A stretch of DNA of 64,000 nt from JABCPE02 sp963518845 (GTDB lineage: Bacteria > Bacteroidota > Bacteroidia > Flavobacteriales > Weeksellaceae): positions 7,928 to 71,927 of the forward strand of contig CAUQKV010000007.1 in assembly GCA_963518845.1 (NCBI GenBank), read 5' to 3'. The position numbers and the translations under genes were made by a program. Below are positions 58,468 to 64,000 of the stretch, in pieces. Under the pieces are notes generated by a model. That model was not told the DNA's origin. It made no database searches and was given only the letters and a program-made list of their open reading frames with translations. Position 1 is the first letter of the stretch; each line of letters begins with the position of its first letter.

Positions 58468-59373
58468 TTATTTCCACTTATTCCATTTGGATTCTGTATC
58501 TCTCGGCGAAAAAGTGCTCATCATTATTCTCAGTTCATTGACATTGATTCCGCCATTGTTATTGGAATTAAAAATATTGAAAATTTCATCTTTTTTCGTG
58601 TCAATGAAAATAGAAAGAGGGTAATTCAGCTGAAAATCAGCTTCATAAGCTTTTAGTTTCAGCAGTTCTTCTGCGATGGTTTGTTTTGCAGCGAATTGGT
58701 TTTGGCTGCTGAGATTATCTAGTCCTATTCTGTGATAGGAATAATAAATATTTCTTAGAGGAATGCTCCTTTCGTTTAGTAAGCTATTGACTAACAGGCT
58801 TCTGCTTTTAGTCTCGCCCATGATTTCCCATCCGTCATAGTTGTGATTTTGAGCATTTTGAGAAATTTTTTGTGCCTTTTCGAAATGAGTTTTTCCGCTC
58901 AGTTGCTGGAAGCTGTCCGCATCATATCCTAAAATAGTATAGATGTAAAAACTAATCACATCTGTAAGGTTTTTCCCAGAAAACTGTCTGTCATTGAATA
59001 TAAGGTTTTCATTCTCAGTGTATTCGAAAGAAAAACGAGTGTCATTGATATTGATAAGAGGCGTTTCATAAATAGTCCCATAAACAGGGCGAACTGCCTG
59101 AACGATAAGACTTCCTTTAAAGGAGTTTTGGCTCGGTCTTTCTTTGATAACAATGGCAAAATTAGCTTTGATTTTTTCAAAGTTTTGCAGTTTTTTGCCT
59201 GTCCATTTCGTGTTGTTGATAAAATCTCTCAAACTTTTTTCTAAGGTTTTGAAAATCTGAGTATTACTACCACCTATCTGGCTGTGGTTTACCTGCACAT
59301 TGGCATAGATTTCCTGTGCATAGGTTAGACAATTAATGGATAGAACGACCAAAAAAGCAAATATTTTTTTCAT
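58468..59373 (-). CDS. porD: DUF4835 family protein, PorD-like type IX secretion component
   Basis: The protein has about 301 residues with a signal peptide MKKIFAFLVVLSINCLTYAQ, then EIYANVQVNHSQIGGSNTQI, the characteristic opening of DUF4835/PorD. The rest follows the family (FKTLEKSLRDFINNTKWTG, IYTILGYDADSF, HNYDGWEIMGETKSRS, FSPRDTESKWNKWK). PorD is associated with type IX secretion in Porphyromonas and its relatives, but its exact role is unknown. The ATG at 59373 is preferred over upstream starts because it gives the signal peptide. recN follows after 27 bases. Confidence 0.9.
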   Translation of the reverse strand: MKKIFAFLVVLSINCLTYAQEIYANVQVNHSQIGGSNTQIFKTLEKSLRDFINNTKWTGKKLQNFEKIKANFAIVIKERPSQNSFKGSLIVQAVRPVYGTIYETPLININDTRFSFEYTENENLIFNDRQFSGKNLTDVISFYIYTILGYDADSFQQLSGKTHFEKAQKISQNAQNHNYDGWEIMGETKSRSLLVNSLLNERSIPLRNIYYSYHRIGLDNLSSQNQFAAKQTIAEELLKLKAYEADFQLNYPLSIFIDTKKDEIFNIFNSNNNGGINVNELRIMMSTFSPRDTESKWNKWK

Positions 59374-59478
59374 ACTGTTTCCTAAAATTAAAGGTGCTAA
59401 TTTAAAATTAAAAATCATTACACCCAAACAAAAATCTCAATAATACCGTTTTTATTTTGTGTATTTCAAAAAAAATAC

Positions 59479-59486
59479 TATCTTTG
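59479..59486 (+). promoter_or_regulatory. -7 box TATCTTTG of rpsU
   Basis: A perfect match 23 bases before the ATG at 59510. Confidence 0.5.
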
Positions 59487-59509
59487 CGCCCATAAATGAG
59501 ATGTAAAAT

Positions 59510-59707
59510 ATGTTAATAGTTCAAGTAAAAGACGGAGAATCAATTGATAGAGCACTTAAAAGATACAAAAGAAAGTATGACAAAACAGGTGTTGTTAAAC
59601 AATTGAGATCTAGACAGCAGTTTACTAAACCTTCTGTAATACTTAGACAAGGTAAATTGAGAGCTGCTCACAAACAAAGACTGCTTAGCAAAGAAGAGCA
59701 AGCATAA
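59510..59707 (+). CDS. rpsU: 30S ribosomal protein S21
   Basis: The 65-residue basic protein begins LIVQVKDGESIDRALKRYKR and continues with KYDKTGVVKQLRSRQQFTKP, the S21 pattern. It binds the 30S platform near the anti-Shine-Dalgarno region; Bacteroidota S21 sequesters that region, consistent with weak SD use here. It has its own -7 box and a terminator before the Xer gene. Confidence 0.96.
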   Translation: MLIVQVKDGESIDRALKRYKRKYDKTGVVKQLRSRQQFTKPSVILRQGKLRAAHKQRLLSKEEQA

Positions 59708-59730
59708 GGTTTTGTTTTGAAAATATTTTG

Positions 59731-59766
59731 AGTCCATTCTTTATTGAGAATGGACTTTTATTTTTA
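59731..59766 (+). terminator. Intrinsic terminator after rpsU
   Basis: AGTCCATTCT (59731-59740) pairs perfectly with AGAATGGACT (59747-59756), followed by TTTATTTTT. Confidence 0.75.
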
Positions 59767-59785
59767 AATTGATTAACTTTGGATT

Positions 59786-60697
59786 ATGATAGACAAGTTT
59801 TTGGAATATATTCAGCAAGAAAAACGCTACTCTCCCAATACGATTACCAGTTACAGAAAGGATTTGGAGGATTTTCTGTTTTTCCTTATGGATAGGGAAG
59901 GAATGGAAGATTTGCAGAAAGCAGAAAAGAAAATGGTGCGTAATTTCATTGTTTTTCTGAGTGAGAAAGGATTGACCAAAAGAAGTATCAATAGAAAAAT
60001 TTCTACTCTGAAGAGTTTTTATGCTTTTTTACAGAGAATATCGCTGATAAGCGTTTCGCCTGTGGAGGGTTTATCAACACTAAAATTTTATCCCGAAAAA
60101 CAAATTCCTTTTTCCAAAGAAGAAATGCAGGATTTGTCCGTTATTTTAGATAGTGGAGAAGTGGAGCTGTTGGATAGACTCATCATAGAGGTTCTCTATC
60201 AAACGGGAATGCGTAGAGCGGAACTTTGTAATCTGCTTTTAGAGAATGTTCATTTTTATAGAAATGAAATTACAGTGATAGGTAAAGGGAATAAACAGAG
60301 AATAGTTCCTGTTTCGCCCACCTTGATGAAGGAACTCAAAGTTTATAATGATGAATATAGAAAACCTAATCCTGATGCAGATTTATACTTTTTTGTAACA
60401 CCAAAAGGAAAAAAAATCACAGAAAAATTTGTTTATTTGCTCGTAACTCGCTATCTTAGTGCTGTGTCTTCAAAGAAAAAGAGAAGTCCGCATATCCTTA
60501 GACATAGTTTCGCGACACATATATTGAATAACGGAGCAGAAATTTCTAAGGTCAAGAAGATGATGGGACACGCGAGTTTGTCTTCTACACAAGTATACAC
60601 CAATGCGGATATTGAACAGCTGAAAAATATTTTTAATAAAACTCATCCCAGAGGTAATGCGAAAACGCAATTATCATCTGATGATGAGATAATCTAA
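59786..60697 (+). CDS. xerC: Xer-type tyrosine recombinase
   Basis: The 303-residue protein has an N-terminal SAM-like core-binding domain (FLEYIQQEKRYSPNTITSYR) and a C-terminal catalytic domain. The catalytic residues are the Arg in YQTGMRRAELCNLL, the His-x-x-Arg in HILRHSFATHIL, the His in MMGHASLSSTQ and the Tyr in VYTNADIEQL. XerC/XerD recombinases resolve chromosome dimers at dif. The location beside rpsU, hpf and the tRNA cluster is a conserved housekeeping setting in Flavobacteriia, so it is not a phage integrase of the neighbouring island. The XerC versus XerD label is uncertain. Confidence 0.9.
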   Translation: MIDKFLEYIQQEKRYSPNTITSYRKDLEDFLFFLMDREGMEDLQKAEKKMVRNFIVFLSEKGLTKRSINRKISTLKSFYAFLQRISLISVSPVEGLSTLKFYPEKQIPFSKEEMQDLSVILDSGEVELLDRLIIEVLYQTGMRRAELCNLLLENVHFYRNEITVIGKGNKQRIVPVSPTLMKELKVYNDEYRKPNPDADLYFFVTPKGKKITEKFVYLLVTRYLSAVSSKKKRSPHILRHSFATHILNNGAEISKVKKMMGHASLSSTQVYTNADIEQLKNIFNKTHPRGNAKTQLSSDDEII

Positions 60698-60721
60698 GTT
60701 TAACACATAAAATATATCATT

Positions 60722-61012
60722 ATGGAAATTAGAGTTCAAGCGATGGGGATGACTCCTCATGTTTCACTAGAAGAGTTTATGGAAAAGAAAATAGCTAAAT
60801 TAGATACTTTCTATGATAAAATCCAAGCGTGTGAGGTTTTCTTGAAATTAGAAAATGTAAGTGGTAAAGAAAACAAAACAGCAGAGATTATTCTAAATGT
60901 ACCAGGGGATGATATCGTAGTAAAGAAGACTACAAGTTCTTTTGAGGAGAGTATAGATCTTTGCGTAGATGTTGCTAAAAAGTTGTTAATCAAAAAGAAA
61001 GAAAATAATTAA
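60722..61012 (+). CDS. hpf: Ribosome hibernation-promoting factor, HPF/RaiA family
   Basis: The 96-residue protein is a short HPF-type ribosome-associated inhibitor: EIRVQAMGMTPHVSLEEFME, KIAKLDTFYDKIQACEVFL, EIILNVPGDDIVVKKTTSSF and SIDLCVDVAKKLLIKKKENN. It binds the decoding centre of 30S in stationary phase. The short form lacks the long C-terminal dimerisation domain. It is 24 bases after the recombinase gene, in the same transcript, and is followed by the tRNA cluster. Confidence 0.93.
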   Translation: MEIRVQAMGMTPHVSLEEFMEKKIAKLDTFYDKIQACEVFLKLENVSGKENKTAEIILNVPGDDIVVKKTTSSFEESIDLCVDVAKKLLIKKKENN

Positions 61013-61041
61013 AAAAATATTTAAATTTTTAGCAATAAAAA

Positions 61042-61073
61042 TTTGTGGTTTCAAAAAAACTTTTCTATATTTG
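61042..61073 (+). promoter_or_regulatory. Promoter of the tRNA-Thr/tRNA-Tyr genes
   Basis: TTTG (61042-61045), a 20-base spacer, and TATATTTG (61066-61073) form a full-consensus promoter. It closely resembles the promoter at 61311-61342. Confidence 0.65.
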
Positions 61074-61114
61074 CAAACGCAAAAAGGAAATAAAGAAGTT
61101 CTTTTGAAATCAAT

Positions 61115-61188
61115 GCCTCCATAGCTCAGTTGGCCAGAGCACGTGATTTGTAATCTCGGGGTCGTGGGTTCGAATCCCTCTGGAGGCT
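61115..61188 (+). tRNA. tRNA-Thr (UGU)
   Basis: Acceptor GCCTCCA pairs with TGGAGGC, and the T arm GTGGG-TTCGAAT-CCC is normal. The anticodon loop TTTGTAA gives UGU. The anticodon stem CGTGA/TCTCG has one T-T mismatch in the middle. CCA is not encoded. First gene of the Thr-Tyr-Gly-Thr cluster. Confidence 0.95.
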
Positions 61189-61202
61189 CATTTTATAAGG
61201 TA

Positions 61203-61283
61203 GGGGAGATACCAGAGCGGTCAAATGGGACGGACTGTAACTCCGTTGCTTCGGCTTCGCAGGTTCGAATCCTGCTCTCCCCA
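61203..61283 (+). tRNA. tRNA-Tyr (GUA)
   Basis: Acceptor GGGGAGA pairs with TCTCCCC. The anticodon stem is ACGGA/TCCGT with loop CTGTAAC (GUA). A long variable arm (class II) is present, as in bacterial tRNA-Tyr. CCA is not encoded. It starts 14 bases after tRNA-Thr. Confidence 0.96.
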
Positions 61284-61310
61284 CATTTATAAAAAAAACA
61301 TTAAAAAATA

Positions 61311-61342
61311 TTTGTGGGTTTAAGAAAAAGTTCTTACATTTG
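61311..61342 (+). promoter_or_regulatory. Promoter of the tRNA-Gly gene
   Basis: TTTG (61311-61314), a 20-base spacer and TACATTTG (61335-61342). The sequence around both elements resembles the upstream tRNA promoter. Confidence 0.65.
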
Positions 61343-61371
61343 CAAAGTAAAAATTACCAACAATAAAAAAT

Positions 61372-61444
61372 GCGGAAGTAGCTCAGTTGGTAGAGCGTCA
61401 GCCTTCCAAGCTGAATGTCGCGGGTTCGACCCCCGTCTTCCGCT
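61372..61444 (+). tRNA. tRNA-Gly (UCC)
   Basis: Acceptor GCGGAAG pairs with CTTCCGC. The anticodon stem TCAGC/GCTGA encloses CTTCCAA (UCC). CCA is not encoded. It has its own promoter and a terminator-like hairpin 6 bases downstream. Confidence 0.96.
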
Positions 61445-61449
61445 CACAG

Positions 61450-61479
61450 AAATCACAATCCACGGATTGTGATTTTTTT
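61450..61479 (+). terminator. Terminator hairpin between tRNA-Gly and tRNA-Thr(GGU)
   Basis: AAATCACAATCC (61450-61461) pairs perfectly with GGATTGTGATTT (61464-61475), followed by more Ts. tRNA-Thr(GGU) starts 5 bases after it with no promoter between. Confidence 0.65.
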
Positions 61480-61483
61480 ATAA

Positions 61484-61555
61484 GCCGTTATAGCTCAGCG
61501 GTAGAGCGCTTCCTTGGTAAGGAAGAGGTCTCGGGTTCAAGTCCCGATAATGGCT
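61484..61555 (+). tRNA. tRNA-Thr (GGU)
   Basis: Acceptor GCCGTTA pairs with TAATGGC (one G-T). The anticodon stem CTTCC/GGAAG encloses TTGGTAA (GGU). CCA is not encoded. It is the last tRNA of the cluster and is followed by a terminator rather than tuf. Confidence 0.96.
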
Positions 61556-61560
61556 CAATC

Positions 61561-61595
61561 AAGTAAGGTATTGTTTTTCAGTATCTTACTTTTTT
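61561..61595 (+). terminator. Intrinsic terminator after tRNA-Thr(GGU)
   Basis: AAGTAAGGTATTG (61561-61573) pairs with CAGTATCTTACTT (61579-61591) with two wobbles, followed by Ts. Confidence 0.65.
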
Positions 61596-61795
61596 ATTAT
61601 AGGTAAAATACGCCTATTTTAGGGAGAAAAACACTAGTCAATAAATAGGTATAAAATAGGAAAAAAGTTTAAACAAAGTTCAAATAAAAATCAAATTTTT
61701 ATATTTATAAAAATATCCTAATGAATTGCTCATTGGGATATTTTGTTTTTAAGATGATTTGAATGGATTTATTTTTGTCAAGAGTAAGTTGTTCA
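61596..61795. other. AT-rich non-coding gap at the tRNA-island junction
   Basis: About 200 bases between the tRNA terminator and the first island gene hold no ORF or tRNA. They contain the short repeated motif ATAGGTA...AAATAGG, and a plus-strand terminator-like hairpin at 61710-61750. Confidence 0.5.
61710..61750 (+). terminator. Orphan plus-strand terminator hairpin
   Basis: AAAATATCCTAATGA (61710-61724) pairs with TCATTGGGATATTTT (61730-61744), one wobble, followed by GTTTTT. No plus-strand gene lies before it except the already terminated tRNA cluster. Confidence 0.55.
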
Positions 61796-62386
61796 TCACA
61801 TATCTGAAACATTGCGTAAATAATGTTTAAACTCACTTGTTAATTTTTTCTCTTTGAGCAAAGATATCATTTCAAATTGGGCTTTAATCTCATTTTGAAC
61901 CAAAGCATCTTGAAATCCTTCCTTAGATAATATATCCTTATCTTCATCTTGTAGCATTATATCTATTACATTGATAATTGATTGAGAAATATTATCTTCA
62001 AAACCTCTTACACCTGACTGACAATATCTTAAAATATCATCTAAAGAAACTATCAACTCATATATCTCTTCTTGTTGATAATCTGTTGCATCTAAATCTG
62101 TTTCATCTATGTCGTTAAGCCTTTTGTATAACAAATTAATTTTACTCATATCAATTTGTTCTTTTTCATCAACGAGATTCCACAAATAACTTACTATTTC
62201 ATTTATCAATGAAACCTCTTCATTGGTCAAAAAAACTTGAATTTGATTTTTACATCTTTGAAATAAACTTTCACAAAACCAACTACCCCAAAAAAGTAAA
62301 TTATTTTCGGGTATTTCTGAGGTTTTTTCTTCTATTTCTTTTGAATACGAATTAAAATCTTCCATTTTATTACTTGAATCTTTCAT
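61796..62386 (-). CDS. Hypothetical acidic protein, immunity-like (196 aa)
   Basis: I do not recognise the 196-residue protein with confidence. It has no signal peptide; its helical, acidic sequence (DFNSYSKEIEEKTSEIPENN, LFWGSWFCESLFQRCKNQIQ, DDILRYCQSGVRGFEDNISQ) vaguely resembles the DUF416/YjaG pattern. Similar small acidic proteins serve as immunity proteins next to toxin modules, but this is inference. The end HYLRNVSDM is echoed in the detached piece at 62436-62474. The gene is AT-rich and starts downstream of a GC-rich palindromic patch. Confidence 0.55.
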   Translation of the reverse strand: MKDSSNKMEDFNSYSKEIEEKTSEIPENNLLFWGSWFCESLFQRCKNQIQVFLTNEEVSLINEIVSYLWNLVDEKEQIDMSKINLLYKRLNDIDETDLDATDYQQEEIYELIVSLDDILRYCQSGVRGFEDNISQSIINVIDIMLQDEDKDILSKEGFQDALVQNEIKAQFEMISLLKEKKLTSEFKHYLRNVSDM

Positions 62387-62402
62387 ATTAGTGATATTTA
62401 TT

Positions 62403-62431
62403 CTCCGCTAGTGCGAGTGTCTCGCTCGTGC
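62403..62431. repeat. GC-rich palindromic patch
   Basis: GCGAG (62413-62417), TGT, CTCGC (62421-62425) lies within the longer GC-rich stretch at 62403-62431, a sharp contrast to the AT-rich surroundings. It sits just upstream of the 196-residue gene and looks like a dispersed palindromic element; no second copy was noticed in this window. Confidence 0.35.
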
Positions 62432-62435
62432 TTTT

Positions 62436-62474
62436 TCAATTAGGCTTTAACAACATATCTGATACATTACCTAA
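62436..62474 (-). pseudogene. Detached C-terminal tail resembling that of the 196-aa gene
   Basis: Directly after the stop of the 113-residue gene, in the same frame, the codons read LGNVSDMLLKPN and then TGA. The NVSDM part matches the end of the 196-residue gene (LRNVSDM), and the DNA agrees in about 20 of 24 positions. It looks like the remnant of another copy of that gene's 3' end. Confidence 0.35.
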
Positions 62475-62816
62475 CTAACAGTCTTCTTTCCAGTTTTCAT
62501 ATCCAACTATTAAATTATCTCTAATCTCTTCATTAGGACAAGAATTTATAAGGTTCTCATAGCTCTTCATCTGCTCTTCATTATTTAATTTTATAGTTTC
62601 TATTTTTGACAAGATTTCAAATTCTAAACTATAAAATCTTTTAGAAGGTAAAAAAGATAAAAGAGCATAATCTGTTTCTATAGAAATAGGTTCTTCTATT
62701 TGCATTAATAACTTTCTGTATTTATTAGATAAATCAAGTATATCTTGAGAGTCATTATCCAGATCTTCATTTGGCATTTTGCCTAAAAGTTTAAGTTTTT
62801 CTAATGAATTTTTCAT
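62475..62816 (-). CDS. Small hypothetical protein, possible immunity protein (113 aa)
   Basis: The 113-residue protein is unrecognised. It is helical and acidic (KNSLEKLKLLGKMPNEDLDN, ILDLSNKYRKLLMQIEEPIS) with no signal peptide and ends GYENWKEDC. Its ATG overlaps the TGA of a broken upstream frame as ATGA (62813-62816), the arrangement of translationally coupled pairs such as toxin plus immunity gene. That makes an orphan immunity protein a reasonable hypothesis but does not prove it. It is followed in frame by a duplicated tail of the next gene. Confidence 0.55.
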   Translation of the reverse strand: MKNSLEKLKLLGKMPNEDLDNDSQDILDLSNKYRKLLMQIEEPISIETDYALLSFLPSKRFYSLEFEILSKIETIKLNNEEQMKSYENLINSCPNEEIRDNLIVGYENWKEDC

Positions 62817-62969
62817 TTTTTAAATTCTTTTTGAGATGGGAATATGAAGTTATTTTGTTGTCCTATCTTAGGCATATGATGATTGATTATTGATGCAATG
62901 CATTACAGTTTGTTGCAAAAGTTCCTTCTGTTTCTAATATCAATGCATTTGGAATATTGTCCGTTACCC
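62813..62969 (-). pseudogene. Broken C-terminal fragment, possible toxin remnant
   Basis: Two coding-like stretches lie in adjoining frames: first RVTDNIPNALILETEGTF followed by ATNCNALHQ and a stop, then INHHMPKIGQQNNFIFPSQ followed by KEFKK and TGA. The second overlaps the next gene's start as ATGA. Together they resemble the end of a protein whose frame has been broken near 62888-62900. No start codon or N-terminus is present. No family can be named; calling it a toxin tail is inferred from its arrangement. Confidence 0.35.
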
Positions 62970-62972
62970 TCG

Positions 62973-63365
62973 TTATTGTATGCCTTTTCTAAAAAGAATC
63001 TCGTTTTTATTAGTGAATGTTATAGCAATAAAAGAAATATCACATTCTTCTAATAACTGACCATTATCACAACAAGAATTAATATAATACATAAACACTA
63101 TCTTTTCTTTATCCTTAAATCTTCTATTAGGAGTTCCGAGATATTCTTTTAGCAAAATACTATCATTTTTATTACTTTTTTTAAAGGTATTATATAATTC
63201 TTCTCCCATCTCAATAGTTCTTTCGTGTTTACACCCTAAACTATCATTATTCCATAAGGAAAACGCATAATTTTTTTCTAATGTCTTTGTGTTGTCTGCT
63301 TCTTTTATTTTAGAACAGCTTATAATACATAATAAAGGCAATATTATTTTACAAAAAACATTCAT
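62973..63365 (-). CDS. Lipoprotein of unknown function (copy 1 of tandem pair)
   Basis: The protein has about 130 residues. It starts at the ATG giving MNVFCKIILPLLCIISCS, a lipoprotein signal with Cys17; the longer frame to 63428 has no comparable signal. The mature part (KNYAFSLWNNDSLGCKHERT, LKEYLGTPNRRFKDKEKIV) contains FMYINSCCDNGQLLEECDIS and is not recognised. Its first 54 or so bases of coding DNA are almost identical to those of the next upstream lipoprotein gene, while the rest differs. AT-rich, no promoter consensus seen. Confidence 0.6.
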   Translation of the reverse strand: MNVFCKIILPLLCIISCSKIKEADNTKTLEKNYAFSLWNNDSLGCKHERTIEMGEELYNTFKKSNKNDSILLKEYLGTPNRRFKDKEKIVFMYYINSCCDNGQLLEECDISFIAITFTNKNEILFRKGIQ

Positions 63366-63443
63366 TTTTTTTATTATTAAAGGACTGAATTTACTATTTA
63401 TTAGATTAACTATCCTATAGAAAATCATAATAATTACTGACTA

Positions 63444-63995
63444 TTACATTTTAATGGTCATAGTTTCTATATCCTTATTATAAAACTCATATCCTTTTAT
63501 TATATTACTGCTATCTAATTTTTTCTTTAACATGAAATACATTTTTTTATTTTCTTTGGAATTAGAAAATAAATTATATGGGAAACCTATATGAACGGTT
63601 TCTATTTCTATATATTCTTCATTATCATATTTATATTTTATCTTTTTTACAGATTTCTTAGGCAAAAGTACTATATCACGCATAGCATAATATTCCTCTT
63701 TGCATATATCATCCCAAATATAAACGGAACATACTATATTATCTATTTTCTTATGATGTATTTGTCCTTCTATCATTTCTCCACCTATATGCTGTAAATA
63801 TTTTGTCATTATACTTACAACAGGAGATAGTAAATAGTAATTATTTTCTGTATTATTTCTTATTTCTACTAATACTTCTTTTTTATTTTCATTTATCTTC
63901 ATATTATAAACTTCTATTTCTTTTCTTTCGGAACAGCTTATAATACATAATAGAGGCAATATTATTTTACAAAAAACATTCATTTTTTTATTCAT
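63444..63995 (-). CDS. Lipoprotein of unknown function (copy 2 of tandem pair)
   Basis: The protein has 183 residues from the ATG at 63995, or 179 from the ATG at 63983, which matches the start of copy 1. The signal MNVFCKIILPLLCIISCS is identical to copy 1. The mature part (KKEVLVEIRNNTENNYYLLS, VSIMTKYLQHIGGEMIEG, YAMRDIVLLPKKSVKKIKYK) is unrelated to copy 1 and unrecognised. It lies 5 bases from the right edge, so its upstream context is unknown. The shared 5' end suggests exchange of gene modules. Confidence 0.6.
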   Translation of the reverse strand: MNKKMNVFCKIILPLLCIISCSERKEIEVYNMKINENKKEVLVEIRNNTENNYYLLSPVVSIMTKYLQHIGGEMIEGQIHHKKIDNIVCSVYIWDDICKEEYYAMRDIVLLPKKSVKKIKYKYDNEEYIEIETVHIGFPYNLFSNSKENKKMYFMLKKKLDSSNIIKGYEFYNKDIETMTIKM

Positions 63996-64000
63996 TTTTT

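Noticed and set aside
59774..59781. Perfect -7 box TAACTTTG just before the Xer recombinase ATG
   Set aside because: It ends only 4 bases before the ATG, overlaps the region after the rpsU terminator and has no -33 partner. Possible as a leaderless start but too weak to list as a feature.
59786..60697. Xer recombinase as the integrase of the right-hand island
   Set aside because: Its neighbours rpsU, hpf and tRNA genes are the conserved housekeeping setting in Flavobacteriia, and its motifs are Xer-like. The island lies on the other side of the tRNA cluster.
61796..62386. Firm assignment of the 196-residue gene to DUF416
   Set aside because: The similarity is only a general helical pattern with a few aromatic positions; no diagnostic motif can be shown without a profile search.
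1..64000. CRISPR arrays, insertion sequences, rRNA genes, prophage
   Set aside because: No regularly spaced repeats, transposase motifs, rRNA sequence or phage structural genes were recognised on either strand.

Overview
The window is AT-rich bacterial chromosome with dense gene packing. Its gene families point to a Bacteroidota member of the Flavobacteriia, most likely near Chryseobacterium, Riemerella or Elizabethkingia (Weeksellaceae). The pointers are SusC/SusD outer-membrane uptake genes, gldF and gldG, a PorD/DUF4835 protein of the type IX secretion machinery, bacillithiol synthesis (bshC), an S46 dipeptidyl-peptidase and a DnaE carrying an N-terminal proofreading exonuclease. Many genes are preceded by the Bacteroidota sigma-factor -7 box TAnnTTTG and lack Shine-Dalgarno sequences. 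No mobile-element transposase, CRISPR array or rRNA gene was seen.

Layout. 1-3.8 kb (minus strand): a cut-off Ig-like lipoprotein, a serine hydrolase, a 2-hydroxyacid dehydrogenase and an HU-domain membrane protein. 4.0-10.5 kb: a SusC/SusD pair and a putative porin whose start codon lies inside a terminator-like hairpin. 10.5-21.2 kb: housekeeping genes (bshC, a LysM protein, fabD, a GYDIA GHMP kinase, pckA, dtd, a degenerate Rieske-like lipoprotein, greA, a HIT protein, clpX). 21.2-28.6 kb: glyS with an unusual insertion, a secreted protein, a YkgJ-like protein, a DPP7-like peptidase, pdxH, rimM, rpsP. 28.7-36.4 kb: a MacA/MacB-like export operon (one ATPase, two permeases, one adaptor, one zinc-ribbon protein), then small membrane ORFs and a TolC-like gene on the plus strand. 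Together these could form one tripartite exporter. 36.4-46.8 kb: fumC, a nucleotide pyrophosphatase-like lipoprotein, an MntR-like regulator, menA, an MBL-fold hydrolase, guaA, purD, a CoA-transferase and a nitroreductase. 46.9-54.0 kb: dnaE, gldF, gldG. 54.0-60.7 kb: two accessory hypotheticals (one apparently frameshifted), tatD, a DUF6122 protein, a truncated haemoglobin, recN, porD, rpsU, a Xer recombinase and hpf.

61.1-61.6 kb holds four tRNA genes in the order Thr(UGU)-Tyr(GUA)-Gly(UCC)-Thr(GGU). This is the ancient order that normally leads straight into tuf. Here tuf does not follow. A terminator and a very AT-rich block of unrecognised minus-strand genes occupy that place to the window edge. 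The block contains two tandem lipoprotein genes with almost identical signal-peptide DNA, a small gene overlapped by the tail of a broken ORF in the ATGA manner of toxin-immunity pairs, and a duplicated gene tail. I read it as a degraded and shuffled toxin-immunity cassette array. That is an inference, and it is the most novel part of the window.

Where a candidate start (usually TTG) lies in or before a clear -7 box, I moved the start to the first suitable codon downstream and gave the reason in the entry.
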